Shown piece after piece: positions 38,476 through 47,989 of a DNA stretch of 64,000 nt. Made by a program: the position numbers and the translations under genes. Within the stretch, counting starts at the first letter, position 1. Each line of letters begins with the position of its first letter. The stretch comes from Bradyrhizobium septentrionale (GTDB taxonomy: Bacteria; Pseudomonadota; Alphaproteobacteria; Rhizobiales; Xanthobacteraceae). Where the stretch lies: contig NZ_CP088285.1 of the NCBI RefSeq assembly GCF_011516645.4, positions 6,776,501 through 6,840,500 on the forward strand. Reading direction: 5' to 3'. Below the pieces are notes generated by a model. It worked only from the letters and a program-made list of their open reading frames with translations. It was not told the origin of the DNA and made no database searches.

Positions 38476-39861
38476 ATGGCCGAGTTTGACGTCGACCTGT
38501 TTGTCATCGGTGGCGGTTCGGGCGGGGTTCGCGCCGCGCGCATTGCCGCCAATTATGGCGCCAGGGTCATGGTCGCCGAAGAGTACCGGATGGGCGGCAC
38601 CTGCGTGATCCGCGGCTGCGTGCCCAAGAAGCTGTTCGTGATCGGCAGCCACGTCCACGACGAGATCGAGGACGCGGCCGGCTTCGGCTGGCGCATCGGC
38701 CAGGTGTCGTTCGACTGGGCCACGCTCGTCGCCAACAAGGACAAGGAGATCGCCCGCCTCGAGGCCGCCTACACCACCAATGTCGAGAAATCAGGCGCCA
38801 AGATCGTCAAGACCCGTGCGGTGCTGGAGGATGCCCACACGCTACGCCTCGCCACCGGCGAGAAGGTGACCGCGAAATACATCCTGATCGCGAGCGGCGG
38901 CGCGCCCAATCACGGGCCGGCCGTACCCGGCATCGAGCACGTGATCTCCTCGAACGAGGCGTTTCACCTCAAGGAGCTGCCGAAGCGGATCGTGATCCAG
39001 GGCGGCGGCTACATCGCGCTGGAGTTCGCCGGCATCTTCAACGGCTACGGCTCCGATGTGACCGTGATCTACCGCGGCGACAATATCCTGCGCGGCTTCG
39101 ACGAGGACGTGCGCAAGCATGTCCGCGCCGAGATGGAGAAGAAGGGCATCACCATCATCACCGGCTGCACGGTGACCAAGGTCGACAAGCACGGCCGTGA
39201 TTTCACCACGCATTTGTCTGGTGGATCGAGCATCGGCTCCGACCAGGTGATGTTCGCGATCGGCCGCCATCCCAATGTCAGCGGTCTCGGGCTTGAAGCC
39301 GCCGGCGTCGCCATCAATCCCGCCAATGGCGGCATCCAGGTCGATGCCTGGTCGAAGACCTCGGTCGACAACATCTACGCGGTCGGCGACGTCACCCACC
39401 GCACCAATCTGACCCCGGTCGCGATCCGCGAGGGCCATGCCTTCGCCGACACCGTGTTCGGCAAGCGGCAGGTCGCGGTCGACCACGCCACGATCCCGAC
39501 CGCGGTGTTCTCGCAGCCCGAGGTCGGCACCGTCGGCCTCACCGAAGAAGAGGCGCGGGCGCAGTTTTCCCACGTCGACATCTACAAGACCGATTTCCGC
39601 CCGATCAAGGCGACGATGTCCGGCCGCGACACCCGCGTGCTGATGAAGCTCGTGGTCGACGGTGTGAGCGACCGCGTGCTCGGCTGCCACATCGTCGGCG
39701 ACTGCGCCGCCGAGATCACCCAGGCGGTCGCGATCGCCGTAAAGATGAAGGCGACCAAGGCCGATTTCGACGCCACCGTCGCGCTGCATCCGACCGCCTC
39801 CGAAGAGCTGGTGACGATGCGGACGCCAACCGCGCGCCACGTGCGGCAGGCGGCGGAGTAG
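38476..39861 (+). CDS. gor: glutathione-disulfide reductase
   Basis: A 461-residue FAD-dependent disulfide reductase. FAD-binding GGGSGG lies at 12-17 and the redox pair in GGTCVIRGCVPKK (Cys 43 and 48). The NADPH fold has GGGYIALEFAGIF and the following charged residues (IYRGDN). The dimer-interface His-Glu is LHPTASEE. The VIRGC motif is characteristic of bacterial glutathione reductase. It keeps cytosolic glutathione reduced. It has its own promoter space after the family-F repeat. Confidence 0.94.
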   Translation: MAEFDVDLFVIGGGSGGVRAARIAANYGARVMVAEEYRMGGTCVIRGCVPKKLFVIGSHVHDEIEDAAGFGWRIGQVSFDWATLVANKDKEIARLEAAYTTNVEKSGAKIVKTRAVLEDAHTLRLATGEKVTAKYILIASGGAPNHGPAVPGIEHVISSNEAFHLKELPKRIVIQGGGYIALEFAGIFNGYGSDVTVIYRGDNILRGFDEDVRKHVRAEMEKKGITIITGCTVTKVDKHGRDFTTHLSGGSSIGSDQVMFAIGRHPNVSGLGLEAAGVAINPANGGIQVDAWSKTSVDNIYAVGDVTHRTNLTPVAIREGHAFADTVFGKRQVAVDHATIPTAVFSQPEVGTVGLTEEEARAQFSHVDIYKTDFRPIKATMSGRDTRVLMKLVVDGVSDRVLGCHIVGDCAAEITQAVAIAVKMKATKADFDATVALHPTASEELVTMRTPTARHVRQAAE

Positions 39862-40058
39862 GTGGCTACCCGCACGCCGCCGGCGCGTGGTGGGTAATCG
39901 CGCGACCCGCCGGGCGGCACCTCACAATCTGATTGCTCCCGGCCGCGCCGCGTCGCAGACTATGGCGGCGCACCATATCGCGTGCGTTTTGGAACATTGC
40001 GCCGGACTGGAAGTTCCCCTTTCAAACGATTTGATATTCGCGATCAAGGGAGCCGCTC

Positions 40059-40247
40059 ATGACAGGTCCCACCGAGCAGGAGATCAGGACCCGAGCCTAC
40101 GAGTTGTGGAAGGACGCCGGCGAACCGCACGGCAACATGGATCAGCTCTGGTACAAGGCGGAAAAGGAATTGCTCGCGCGCAAGGTCGCCAACGGCGAGA
40201 CGCCCTGTGGAATGAACGGGCATCACAAGCCAACGTCAGTCCAGTAG
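40059..40247 (+). CDS. DUF2934 small protein
   Basis: A 62-residue protein with the DUF2934 signature IRTRAYELWKDAGEPHG and DQLWYKAEKELL. Short forms are abundant in Bradyrhizobium and related genera, often with stress genes. The function is unknown. GGGAG lies 8 bases before the ATG. Confidence 0.82.
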   Translation: MTGPTEQEIRTRAYELWKDAGEPHGNMDQLWYKAEKELLARKVANGETPCGMNGHHKPTSVQ

Positions 40248-40435
40248 AGAGCCGGGTCGAACTTGATGCAATCAACGGCATGCGATCGCCGCGTCCACTG
40301 GGCGCGGCGATCGCATCTCGCTTCCCGGCGATACGGTTCGAGATCACCTCGAAGCCGGCGAGGCAACGCACTTCGGTAGGAACGTCTCTCTGCCGCGGAC
40401 ATTGACATCGGTGTCCCAAACGACGGAGGAAGCCC

Positions 40436-40648
40436 ATGATCCGACCGATTGCCGTTGCTCTTTCAGTTCTCATCGCCTCGACGTCCCTTGCCTTCGCGCA
40501 AGCAAGCTCGAGCTCCAGCGGCAGCGCAAGCTCCAGCGGCAGTGCGAGTTCGAGCAAGAGTTCGAGCGGTTCCGGCAGCGCCCAGGGCTCAGCCTCGACG
40601 ACGGGACAAGGGCAGCCACAGAAACCGCCGAGCGCAACAGACAAGTAA
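40436..40648 (+). CDS. small secreted Ser/Gly-rich peptide
   Basis: A 70-residue protein. The signal peptide (about 1-21, cut after AFA) is followed by a low-complexity tail of repeating SSSGSAS-type units, then GQPQKPPSATDK. No family is recognised. It has a GGAGG upstream and a clear terminator downstream, supporting a real gene despite the biased composition. Possibly a cell-surface or exported linker protein. Confidence 0.65.
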   Translation: MIRPIAVALSVLIASTSLAFAQASSSSSGSASSSGSASSSKSSSGSGSAQGSASTTGQGQPQKPPSATDK

Positions 40649-40653
40649 TCAAG

Positions 40654-40680
40654 GAGGCCGCAGGAGTAAGCGGCCTCTTT
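40654..40680 (+). terminator. rho-independent terminator of the Ser-rich gene
   Basis: GAGGCCGC (40654-40661) pairs with GCGGCCTC (40670-40677), followed by TTT. It is only 5 bases after the stop. Confidence 0.85.
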
Positions 40681-40742
40681 CATTTGTCGCCTTCAGGCTG
40701 CCATGTGTCGCCCTCAGTCTTATCCGAGGCCCGGAGGCATCC

Positions 40743-41096
40743 ATGAGCAACGCGATCGATCTTGCCGAGAAGCTGTCGACCTTCTCCGACCACTGGTCGC
40801 CGCGCACCGTCGCGCAATTCAACGCCTGCGACGTGATGGTGGTGAAGGTCGAGGGCGAGTTCGTCTGGCACAAGCACGACGACACCGACGACTTCTTCCT
40901 CGTGCTGAAAGGCATCCTCGACATCGAGCTGCGCGACCGCACCGTGACGCTGAGAGAGGGCCAGATGTACATCGTGCCGAAGGGCGTCGAGCATCGGCCC
41001 GTCGCACGGGAGGAGGTGCATCTGCTGCTGATCGAGCCGACGGGGACGCCGAACACCGGCAACGCCGAGACGGCTGCGCCGCGGAAGGTGGTGTGA
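40743..41096 (+). CDS. single-domain cupin
   Basis: A 117-residue cupin. Metal-ligand candidates are in WHKHDDTDDFFLVLKG and the second half VPKGVEHRP. A GGAGG lies 5 bases before ATG 40743. It is probably a small enzyme or ligand-binding protein; no substrate can be inferred. It is flanked by a terminator upstream and a repeat-rich 1-kb spacer downstream. Confidence 0.8.
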   Translation: MSNAIDLAEKLSTFSDHWSPRTVAQFNACDVMVVKVEGEFVWHKHDDTDDFFLVLKGILDIELRDRTVTLREGQMYIVPKGVEHRPVAREEVHLLLIEPTGTPNTGNAETAAPRKVV

Positions 41097-41569
41097 GGCC
41101 TTCAGTTCACCGCGACGAAAAAAGGGCTCCAGCACTTGACCGGGACGGACAGCGCTGGAGCCGCCAAGTAAGCGCCCATGTTCGATCCGCCGAGTGACGA
41201 CAGCTACGTAGCGAGGTGAGTGCGGGTTTCAGCGTTGAGAGAACTTGTTCGGGCGTCGCTCTGCGCCAAAGCGCGAAATTCATAAGTCCAATCAAAGCGA
41301 TCACCCGTGTCCAGTCGGTCAGCGGAAAATATTCCGCTTGTCGTTTGACCCAACTCAGATGTTCAATCCACCCGTCTCACCCGATTGAGGGGCGCGTCGC
41401 GGTCGTCACGAGTGTTGCGGTGGGATGCGGTGGACGCCGAGCATGCGAGAGACGAAATGCATGTCAGGCGGACGGCGAAATCGTGTGGTCCTGACGCCCT
41501 AGCGGCAGGTGTCCTCTCGCAAAAGCGCGAAAGCGCTTTGTGAAGGCGGTGACAAGCAAGCCCAGTCTC

Positions 41570-41715
41570 ACCGGGGAGAGCACGTATAAGCCGTAACCCA
41601 TCGCGCAGGGAAAGCCGGAGGTTTCGGTTACACCTGTGGCCCTACCTCCCGTGCTTTTTGTTGCACGGGACCCATGGGTGCAATCGGCACCCGGCTTTCC
41701 CTGCGCCCTCTGATC
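41570..41715. repeat. structured intergenic element with perfect 16-bp inverted repeat
   Basis: GCGCAGGGAAAGCCGG at 41603-41618 is exactly complementary to CCGGCTTTCCCTGCGC at 41691-41706. Inside lie a second stem CCCGTGC/GCACGGG (41648-41669) and a third, GGGTGC/GCACCC. Three nested or consecutive stems suggest a folded RNA or a mobile palindromic unit. I recognise it as a common spacer element of bradyrhizobia, though this could not be checked here. Confidence 0.6.
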
Positions 41716-41790
41716 GAGAGAGGGCGGACCGAAGAGCAAAGCTCGGACGATTCATGTCGCGAGAATGCGGATGCGCGCGCAAATCTATCC

Positions 41791-41900
41791 CCGTCATCCT
41801 GAGGTGCGAGCCTCTTCGGCGAGCCTCGAAGGATCGACGGCCGCCGGCCGGGGCCGTGCATCCTTCGAGGCTCGCAAGAGCTCGCACCTCAGGATGACGG
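41791..41900. repeat. dispersed palindromic repeat, family C (copy 1)
   Basis: It starts CCGTCATCCTGAGGTGCGAG and ends with the mirrored CACCTCAGGATGACGG; the inner part is CCTTCGAGGC-like. Related copies are at 53954-54056 and 58745-58875. Confidence 0.88.
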
Positions 41901-41975
41901 GATCGATAGTGGTGCCAAGCCGTCATGCGAGCGAAGCAATGACGTTGCGGACGACCGCGCGAGCACCATCCTCAT

Positions 41976-42099
41976 CGTCGTCCTGGCGAAAGCCAGGACC
42001 CATTACCCCAAATGTTCGTTGCTGCGCGACGCTGGGGCCGCGAGCCCGTTCACAATCCGAAGCGGTGGTTATGGCTCCTCGCTTTCGCCAGGACGACGG
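41976..42099. repeat. long inverted repeat, family E
   Basis: Outer arms CGTCGTCCTGGCGAAAGCCAG and CTTTCGCCAGGACGACGG flank a central GC-rich region. It is similar in plan to families C and D, but only one full copy is seen in this window. Confidence 0.7.
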
Positions 42100-42115
42100 C
42101 GGTGAAAATTTGCGT

Positions 42116-43042
42116 TCACCCCTCCGCCTCGAGCCATTCCGCGGCGCCGCGCCACAGTGCGTCGCGGTGTTCGCTGCGGAAGAAGCCGAAATGGCCGATC
42201 GTCTCCGCGCCGGCATCCGCAGGGCCGATCGAGATGATCTCCGGCGTGGTCGAGGTGAAGGCGGAGCACAGCAACTCGACCGCCGGACGTGTTGCCCAGG
42301 TGTCGTCGGTCATGCTGATGGCGCGGAGCTTGCCCTTGAAGTTTGGAAAATTCTCGCGCGCGGCCAACGTCGTGTCGTCGAGCAGATAGCGCTCGCGCAT
42401 CACCCAGCGCGTCCATTGCTCGAACACGCCCCGCGGCAGGTCCATGCCAAGGCCGGCCCAGGCGGGCAGGTAGCCGAGCGTGCGCGTCAGCGGCAGGCCG
42501 ATGCCGTTCATGAAGGCTATGACGCGATAGCGCTCGGGGGAGGCCATCAGCTTCCAGGTGGCGGCTTGCGAGGCGACCAGCAGCGCGCGCGGGATTTCGG
42601 CATTGTTCGGCAAGAGGCCGAGCGCCTGGCCGCCGAAGGAATGGCCGACATAGGCGAAGGGCAGGCCGCGGTAGCGCTCGCGCATCCAGCTCACGGCGGC
42701 GGTGGCATCGAGCGCGGCCCAGTCCGCCATCGTGGCCTTGAAGCCGGCGAGCGACTTCGGCTTGTTGGCGCCGGTCGCCGCCATCGGCCTGCTATCGCCG
42801 GTGCCGCGGTAGTCGTAGGTCAGCACCGCCGCGCCGCGGCGGGCGAGATAGCCGGCAAAGCCGCGATAGATTTTTCTGGACACGGCGGTCGCCGAATTGA
42901 TCAGCACGGCATGGCGCTTGGCGCCGCGCGGCAGGAACAGCGTCGCGGCGAGCGGATAGCCGTCCGCGGCCGGCACGACGATGTCGTCGCTAAAAACGTC
43001 GTCCAGCGTGGCGGAGGCCACGGCGATTTCCCTGACATTCAT
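42116..43042 (-). CDS. alpha/beta hydrolase
   Basis: A 308-residue serine hydrolase. The oxyanion stretch is LTYDYRGTGDS, the nucleophile elbow YVGHSFGGQALG (Ser at about 135), and the C-terminal His is in AETIGHFGFFRSEH. A hydrolase-4-type fold is seen, with no family-specific motifs. ATG 43042 is chosen; a TTG 39 bases upstream is also in frame. It is divergent from aroG. The substrate is unknown. Confidence 0.75.
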   Translation of the reverse strand: MNVREIAVASATLDDVFSDDIVVPAADGYPLAATLFLPRGAKRHAVLINSATAVSRKIYRGFAGYLARRGAAVLTYDYRGTGDSRPMAATGANKPKSLAGFKATMADWAALDATAAVSWMRERYRGLPFAYVGHSFGGQALGLLPNNAEIPRALLVASQAATWKLMASPERYRVIAFMNGIGLPLTRTLGYLPAWAGLGMDLPRGVFEQWTRWVMRERYLLDDTTLAARENFPNFKGKLRAISMTDDTWATRPAVELLCSAFTSTTPEIISIGPADAGAETIGHFGFFRSEHRDALWRGAAEWLEAEG

Positions 43043-43188
43043 GGTATGGTCCAGCAAAGGCGAATCCGCATTTTCCTGCAAGAGTTTGACGGGATTGCAG
43101 GAATCCTTCTAGCGGGGAGGCGGGCGGCTGTGTATAAGCCGGGCTTTCCCGTCGATTAAGTCGCGGTTTTTGCTCAGGAGTTGACCTC

Positions 43189-44577
43189 ATGTCCGAGCGG
43201 TGGACACCCGATAGCTGGCGCGCCAAGAAGGTGCTGCAGGTGCCCGATTATCCCGATGCCAAGGCATTGGCCGATGTCGAGGCCCAGCTTGCGACCTTTC
43301 CGCCGCTGGTGTTCGCCGGCGAGGCGCGCAGCCTGAAGAAGGCGCTGGGGCGGGTCGCTGCCGGCGAGGCCTTTCTGTTGCAGGGCGGCGACTGCGCCGA
43401 GAGTTTTGCCGAACACGGCGCCAACAACATCCGCGACTTCTTCCGCGTCCTGCTGCAGATGGCGGTCGTGCTGACCTATGCCGGCGCGCTGCCGGTGGTG
43501 AAGGTCGGCCGCATCGCCGGTCAGTTTGCAAAACCGCGCTCGTCGCCGACCGAGAAGCAGGGCGACGTCGAGCTGCCGAGCTATCGCGGCGACATCGTCA
43601 ACGACATCGCCTTCACGCCGGAAGCGCGCATCCCCGATCCGCAGCGCCAGCTGATGGCCTACCGGCAGTCGGCCGCGACGCTGAACCTGCTGCGCGCCTT
43701 CGCGACCGGCGGCTTCGCCAATCTCGGCAGCGTGCATCAATGGATGCTCGGCTTCCTGAAGGATTCGCCGCAGTCCCGCCGCTACAAGGAGCTGGCCGAT
43801 CGCATCTCGGATGCGCTGAACTTCATGCGCGCCTGCGGCCTCGATCTCGAGAGCCATCCCGAGCTGCGCGCCACCGATTTCTACACCAGCCACGAGGCGC
43901 TGCTGCTCGGTTACGAGCAGGCGATGACGCGGGTCGATTCCACCACCGGCGACTGGTACGCGACCTCCGGCCACATGATCTGGATCGGCGACCGCACCCG
44001 GCAGCTCGATCACGGCCATGTCGAATATTTCCGCGGCATCAGGAACCCGATCGGCCTGAAATGCGGCCCGTCGCTGAAGCCGGACGAGCTGTTGAAGCTG
44101 ATCGACATCCTCAACCCCGACAACGAGCCGGGACGGCTGACGCTGATCAACCGCTTCGGCGCCGACAAGGTCGGCGAACATCTGCCCGGCCTGATCCGCG
44201 CCGTGCAGCGGGAAGGGCGCGTCGTGGTCTGGTCGTGCGATCCGATGCACGGCAACACCATCACCTCGACCTCGGGCTACAAGACCCGGCCGTTCGACCG
44301 CGTGCTGTCGGAGGTGAAGTCGTTCTTCCAGGCCCATGCCGCTGAAGGCACCCATGCCGGCGGCGTGCATCTGGAGATGACCGGGCAGGACGTCACCGAA
44401 TGCATCGGCGGCGCGCGCGCCATCACCGATGAGGATCTCAACGACCGCTACCACACGGTCTGCGATCCCCGTCTCAACGCCGAACAGTCGATCGACATGG
44501 CCTTCCTGATCGCCGAACTGCTGAAGCAGGAGCGCGCCGGCAAGGTCAAACCGATGCCGGCCGCTGCGGGGTTGTGA
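43189..44577 (+). CDS. aroG: class II 3-deoxy-7-phosphoheptulonate synthase
   Basis: A 462-residue type II (plant/Mycobacterium-like) DAHP synthase, the first step of aromatic amino acid synthesis. Metal and substrate motifs include [11 protein letters not shown] (Cys at about 67), [28 protein letters not shown] and [20 protein letters not shown]. It condenses phosphoenolpyruvate with erythrose-4-phosphate. The symbol follows rhizobial usage; class II enzymes are also called aroF or aroH. It is followed by dgkA. Confidence 0.94.
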   Translation: MSERWTPDSWRAKKVLQVPDYPDAKALADVEAQLATFPPLVFAGEARSLKKALGRVAAGEAFLLQGGDCAESFAEHGANNIRDFFRVLLQMAVVLTYAGALPVVKVGRIAGQFAKPRSSPTEKQGDVELPSYRGDIVNDIAFTPEARIPDPQRQLMAYRQSAATLNLLRAFATGGFANLGSVHQWMLGFLKDSPQSRRYKELADRISDALNFMRACGLDLESHPELRATDFYTSHEALLLGYEQAMTRVDSTTGDWYATSGHMIWIGDRTRQLDHGHVEYFRGIRNPIGLKCGPSLKPDELLKLIDILNPDNEPGRLTLINRFGADKVGEHLPGLIRAVQREGRVVVWSCDPMHGNTITSTSGYKTRPFDRVLSEVKSFFQAHAAEGTHAGGVHLEMTGQDVTECIGGARAITDEDLNDRYHTVCDPRLNAEQSIDMAFLIAELLKQERAGKVKPMPAAAGL

Positions 44578-44606
44578 TTTGGGGCAGGTGACTTGGGGAC
44601 AGTGAC

Positions 44607-44960
44607 TTGCTGAGGTTCTGGCGGGCCACCATCAACTCGCGCAACGGGCTGGCATTCGCCATTCGCTCGGAGCAGGCGATTCGCGAGGAGGTGGTGGCGC
44701 TCGTGCTGTCGCTGCCGCTGGCCTGGCTGGTCGGCGCCACCGTGATGCGCCGGGTCGAACTGGTCGCGACCGTGGTGCTGGTGCTCGTGATCGAGCTGCT
44801 CAACACCGCGATCGAGAAGCTCTCCGACCGCCTGACCATGGATCACGATCCGCAGATCGGTCGGGTCAAGGACATGGGCTCGGCTGCGGTCGGCGTTGCG
44901 CTCGTGATGGCCGGGGTGTTCTGGCTGTTCGCGCTCGCCGAGCGCATGGGGGCGTTCTGA
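44607..44960 (+). CDS. dgkA: diacylglycerol kinase
   Basis: A 117-residue integral membrane kinase with three helices. The catalytic segment ELLNTAIEKLSDRL (about 64-77) holds the conserved Glu, Asn, Glu and Asp; NSRNGLAFAIRSEQAIREE is the N-terminal amphipathic helix. It phosphorylates diacylglycerol for phospholipid recycling. No in-frame ATG or GTG precedes the conserved N-terminus, so the TTG at 44607 with GGGGA upstream is the start. Translation begins 29 bases after aroG. Confidence 0.9.
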   Translation: MLRFWRATINSRNGLAFAIRSEQAIREEVVALVLSLPLAWLVGATVMRRVELVATVVLVLVIELLNTAIEKLSDRLTMDHDPQIGRVKDMGSAAVGVALVMAGVFWLFALAERMGAF

Positions 44961-45001
44961 GCCTGACCATGATCCGGAATAGCAAGGCGTAGGAGGTCAT
45001 C

Positions 45002-46147
45002 GTGAGCGCCAACAAGGCGATCAAGCTTGCGGTGATCGGACGCGGTCTGATCGGATCGGCGGCCGCGCGGCATCTGGCCAAGATGGGCCACGACGTTGCA
45101 CTGATCGGGCCCAATGAGCCGGCGAATTTTTCGCAGCACAGCGGCGTGTTCGGCAGCCACTATGACGAGGGCCGCATCACGCGGACCTACGATCCCGGCG
45201 CGTTCTGGCGGCAGGCGAACCGCGCCGCGATTTCGCGCTACGGCGAGATCTCGGCGGAAAGCGGCGTTGAATTCTACCGCGAAGCCGGTGCGCTTCACGT
45301 CGGCAACAGCGAAACCACCGATGTCGCATCGGTCGGCACGGTCTGCGCCGAGGACGGGATTCTTTACGAAGAATATCGTGATGCGGCGCTCGCCGAGCGA
45401 TTTCCGTTCCTGAGATCAACCGCGGGCATGCAGGGCTATTTCGAGCCGCGCAACGCCGGCTACATCTCGCCGCGCCGCCTGGTCCGCGCACAGACGATCG
45501 CGGCGGAGCGTGCAGGCGCACGGATCATCGACGAAGCTGTGCTGGGGATTTCGGAGAACGGCTCCGGCGTGACGATCCGGACGCGATCGGGCAGTGTGGA
45601 AGCCGAGCGCGTTCTCGTCGCGGCAGGCGGGCATACCCAGTCGCTGCTCGGCCGCTCCCTGGGCTTCACCGTCTATGCGCGCACCGCGGCGCTGTTTCGG
45701 CTCGGCGCGGCGGAGGTTGAGCGCCTCGCCAAAATGCCGTCGATGCGCTGTCTGGGGCCCAAGGGCGACAATCCCTATATCCTGCCGCCCATCCTCTATC
45801 CGGACGGCCAGACCTGGCTGAAGCTCGGCGGTGATCCGGTCGATCTTCCGCTTCAAAGCGAGGCCGACATCAAGGACTGGTTCCGATCGGGCGGATCGGT
45901 TGCCGTTGCTGATCACCTGGAAGGGCAGATCCTCGACCGCATCCGCGACCTCAGATTCGAGGAGCGCCGCGTCGTGCCCTGCATGACCACGTTTGGCGAC
46001 ACGGGCCTGCCCTGCATCGGACCACTTTCGGAACGGGTGACGGTCGCATTCTGCTGCTACGGCAAGAGCGCGAAATGTTCGGACGAATTGGGCCGGTTGG
46101 GCGGCATGGCGCTGCTCGGCGAGGTCAGAGCCGAGCTTGCGCCCTGA
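45002..46147 (+). CDS. FAD-dependent D-amino acid/sarcosine oxidase-type oxidoreductase
   Basis: A 381-residue DAO-fold flavoenzyme. The ADP-binding GRGLIGSAAARHL begins at residue 13, though its Gly spacing is slightly off the GxGxxG consensus. Resemblance to monomeric sarcosine/N-methyltryptophan oxidases shows in FSQHSGVFGSHYDEGRITR and the C-terminal CMTTFGDTGLPCIG. GTG 45002 has AGGAGG about 7 bases upstream. The covalent-flavin Cys in this family may correspond to the Cys near the C-terminal CCYGKSAKCS. The amine substrate is unknown. Confidence 0.8.
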   Translation: MSANKAIKLAVIGRGLIGSAAARHLAKMGHDVALIGPNEPANFSQHSGVFGSHYDEGRITRTYDPGAFWRQANRAAISRYGEISAESGVEFYREAGALHVGNSETTDVASVGTVCAEDGILYEEYRDAALAERFPFLRSTAGMQGYFEPRNAGYISPRRLVRAQTIAAERAGARIIDEAVLGISENGSGVTIRTRSGSVEAERVLVAAGGHTQSLLGRSLGFTVYARTAALFRLGAAEVERLAKMPSMRCLGPKGDNPYILPPILYPDGQTWLKLGGDPVDLPLQSEADIKDWFRSGGSVAVADHLEGQILDRIRDLRFEERRVVPCMTTFGDTGLPCIGPLSERVTVAFCCYGKSAKCSDELGRLGGMALLGEVRAELAP

Positions 46148-46234
46148 TTGGCCCCCGACATGGTGCGATTTCTGCAATCGCACCATGACCGGACGACCAT
46201 TGAAGTTTGCCCTTGTGCGGGACAACATAAGACT

Positions 46235-47986
46235 ATGAGCGAACAACAGATCAAGATCACCCTGGCGCAACTCAATCCGACGGTCGGTGACGTCACCGGC
46301 AACGCCACGAAGGCGCGCGCCGCGCGCGAGAAGGCGAAAGCCGACGGCGCCGACCTTGTGGTGCTGTCGGAGCTGTTCGTCGCCGGCTATCCGCCGGAGG
46401 ATCTGGTGCTCAAGCCGGCGTTCCAGTCGGCCTGCCGCGCCGCGATCGAGGAACTGGCGCGCGAGACCAAAGATGGCGGCCCGGCCATGCTGATCGGCAC
46501 GCCCTGGGTCGAGGACGGCAAGCTCTACAATGCCTGCGCGCTGCTCGACGAGGGCCGCATCGCCGCGCTGCGCTACAAGGCCAATCTGCCTAACTATGGC
46601 GTGTTCGACGAGAAGCGGCTGTTCGCGCGCGGCCCGGCATCGGGCCCGGTGACGGTGCGCGGCGTGCGCATCGGCGTGCCGATCTGTGAGGACATCTGGC
46701 TCGAGGAGTCGGAGGAATACGAGAACGTCGTCGAGTGCCTCGCCGAAACCGGCGCCGAGATCCTGATCGTGCCGAACGGCTCGCCCTATGCGCGCGACAA
46801 GACTGATCTGCGGCTCTCGATCGTGGTGGCGCGCGTCACCGAGAGCGGGCTGCCGCTGATCTATCTCAACGAGATGGGCGGCCAGGACGAATTGATCTTC
46901 GACGGCGCCTCGTTCGCGCTGAATGCCGATCTCTCCGTGGCGGCACAGCTGCCGGCGTTCGAGGAGAACATCACGACGCTCGTCTGGCGCAAGACAGCGG
47001 ACGGCTGGCGCTGCAACGGGCCGATTACGCCGCAGCCCGAGGGCGACAAGGCGGATTATGCGGCCTGTGTGCTCGGGCTGCGCGACTATGTCCGCAAGAA
47101 CGGCTTCCCCGGCGTGCTGCTCGGCGTCTCCGGCGGCATCGATTCGGCGCTGTGCGCGGCGATCGCGGTCGATGCGCTCGGCGCCGACAAGGTGCGCGGC
47201 GTGATGCTGCCGTTCCGCTACACCGCGCAGGTGTCGCTCGACGATGCCGCCAAGCTCGCGACCGCGCTCGGAATCCGCTACGAGGTGCTGCCGATCGCCG
47301 ACGCCGTGAACGGGTTCGAGGCGATTCTCGCGCCGGTGTTCAAGGGGCTGGAGCGCGACATCACCGAGGAGAATCTGCAGGCGCGCGCCCGCGGCACGCT
47401 GTTGATGGCGATCTCCAACAAGACCGGCGCCATGGTGGTGACGACAGGCAACAAGTCGGAAATGTCGGTCGGCTACGCCACGCTCTACGGCGACATGAAC
47501 GGCGGCTTCAACCCGATCAAAGACATCTACAAGACCGAGGTGTTCCGCCTGTCGAGCCTGCGCAATGCCTGGAAGCCGGACGGCGCACTGGGACCGTCGG
47601 GCGAGGTGATTCCGGTCAACATCATCATCCGGCCGCCGACCGCGGAATTGCGCGAGAACCAGACCGACCAGGACTCGCTGCCGCCCTACGACGTGCTGGA
47701 TGCGATCCTCGAGCGGCTGGTGGAGCGCGAGGAGCCGCTCGCGACCATCATCGCCGCCGGCTTCGACCGCGACGTGGTGACCCGCATCGATCGCCTGCTC
47801 AACATCGCCGAATACAAGCGGCGGCAGGCAGCACCGGGCGTGAAGGTGACGCGCAAGAATTTCGGCCGCGACCGCCGCTATCCCATCACCAACCGCTTCC
47901 GCGATTTCGGCCAGTCCTTGCCGCAGCCCGACGACAAGCTGGTGACCCGCACCTCGCGCGCGTCGGCCGAAGCGTTCGAGGGGTGA
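46235..47986 (+). CDS. nadE: glutamine-dependent NAD+ synthetase
   Basis: A 583-residue two-domain enzyme. The N-terminal nitrilase-like glutaminase has the catalytic Glu in SELFVAGYPPEDL (46), Lys in NLPNYGVFDEKR and Cys in PICEDIW. The C-terminal synthetase has the ATP-pyrophosphatase loop GVSGGIDSALC and GNKSEMSVGYATLYGDM. It amidates nicotinic acid adenine dinucleotide using glutamine-derived ammonia. It ends 3 bases before the convergent DUF2865 gene. Confidence 0.94.
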   Translation: MSEQQIKITLAQLNPTVGDVTGNATKARAAREKAKADGADLVVLSELFVAGYPPEDLVLKPAFQSACRAAIEELARETKDGGPAMLIGTPWVEDGKLYNACALLDEGRIAALRYKANLPNYGVFDEKRLFARGPASGPVTVRGVRIGVPICEDIWLEESEEYENVVECLAETGAEILIVPNGSPYARDKTDLRLSIVVARVTESGLPLIYLNEMGGQDELIFDGASFALNADLSVAAQLPAFEENITTLVWRKTADGWRCNGPITPQPEGDKADYAACVLGLRDYVRKNGFPGVLLGVSGGIDSALCAAIAVDALGADKVRGVMLPFRYTAQVSLDDAAKLATALGIRYEVLPIADAVNGFEAILAPVFKGLERDITEENLQARARGTLLMAISNKTGAMVVTTGNKSEMSVGYATLYGDMNGGFNPIKDIYKTEVFRLSSLRNAWKPDGALGPSGEVIPVNIIIRPPTAELRENQTDQDSLPPYDVLDAILERLVEREEPLATIIAAGFDRDVVTRIDRLLNIAEYKRRQAAPGVKVTRKNFGRDRRYPITNRFRDFGQSLPQPDDKLVTRTSRASAEAFEG

Positions 47987-47989
47987 GCG

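Larger units (their letters stand above)
41097..42115. other. 1-kb intergenic region with dense repeats
   Basis: No gene is supported over 1019 bases. It carries a structured element (41570-41715), a long palindrome of family C (41791-41900), a family E palindrome (41976-42099) and a truncated family D copy (about 41927-41955). Such stacking of repeats marks a neutral spacer that has accumulated them. Confidence 0.7.

Noticed and set aside
44575..44610. The sequence GGGGACAGTGACTT resembling the transposase-end repeat.
   Set aside because: It shares only about 7 bases of the 19-bp repeat and lies in the dgkA translation start region.
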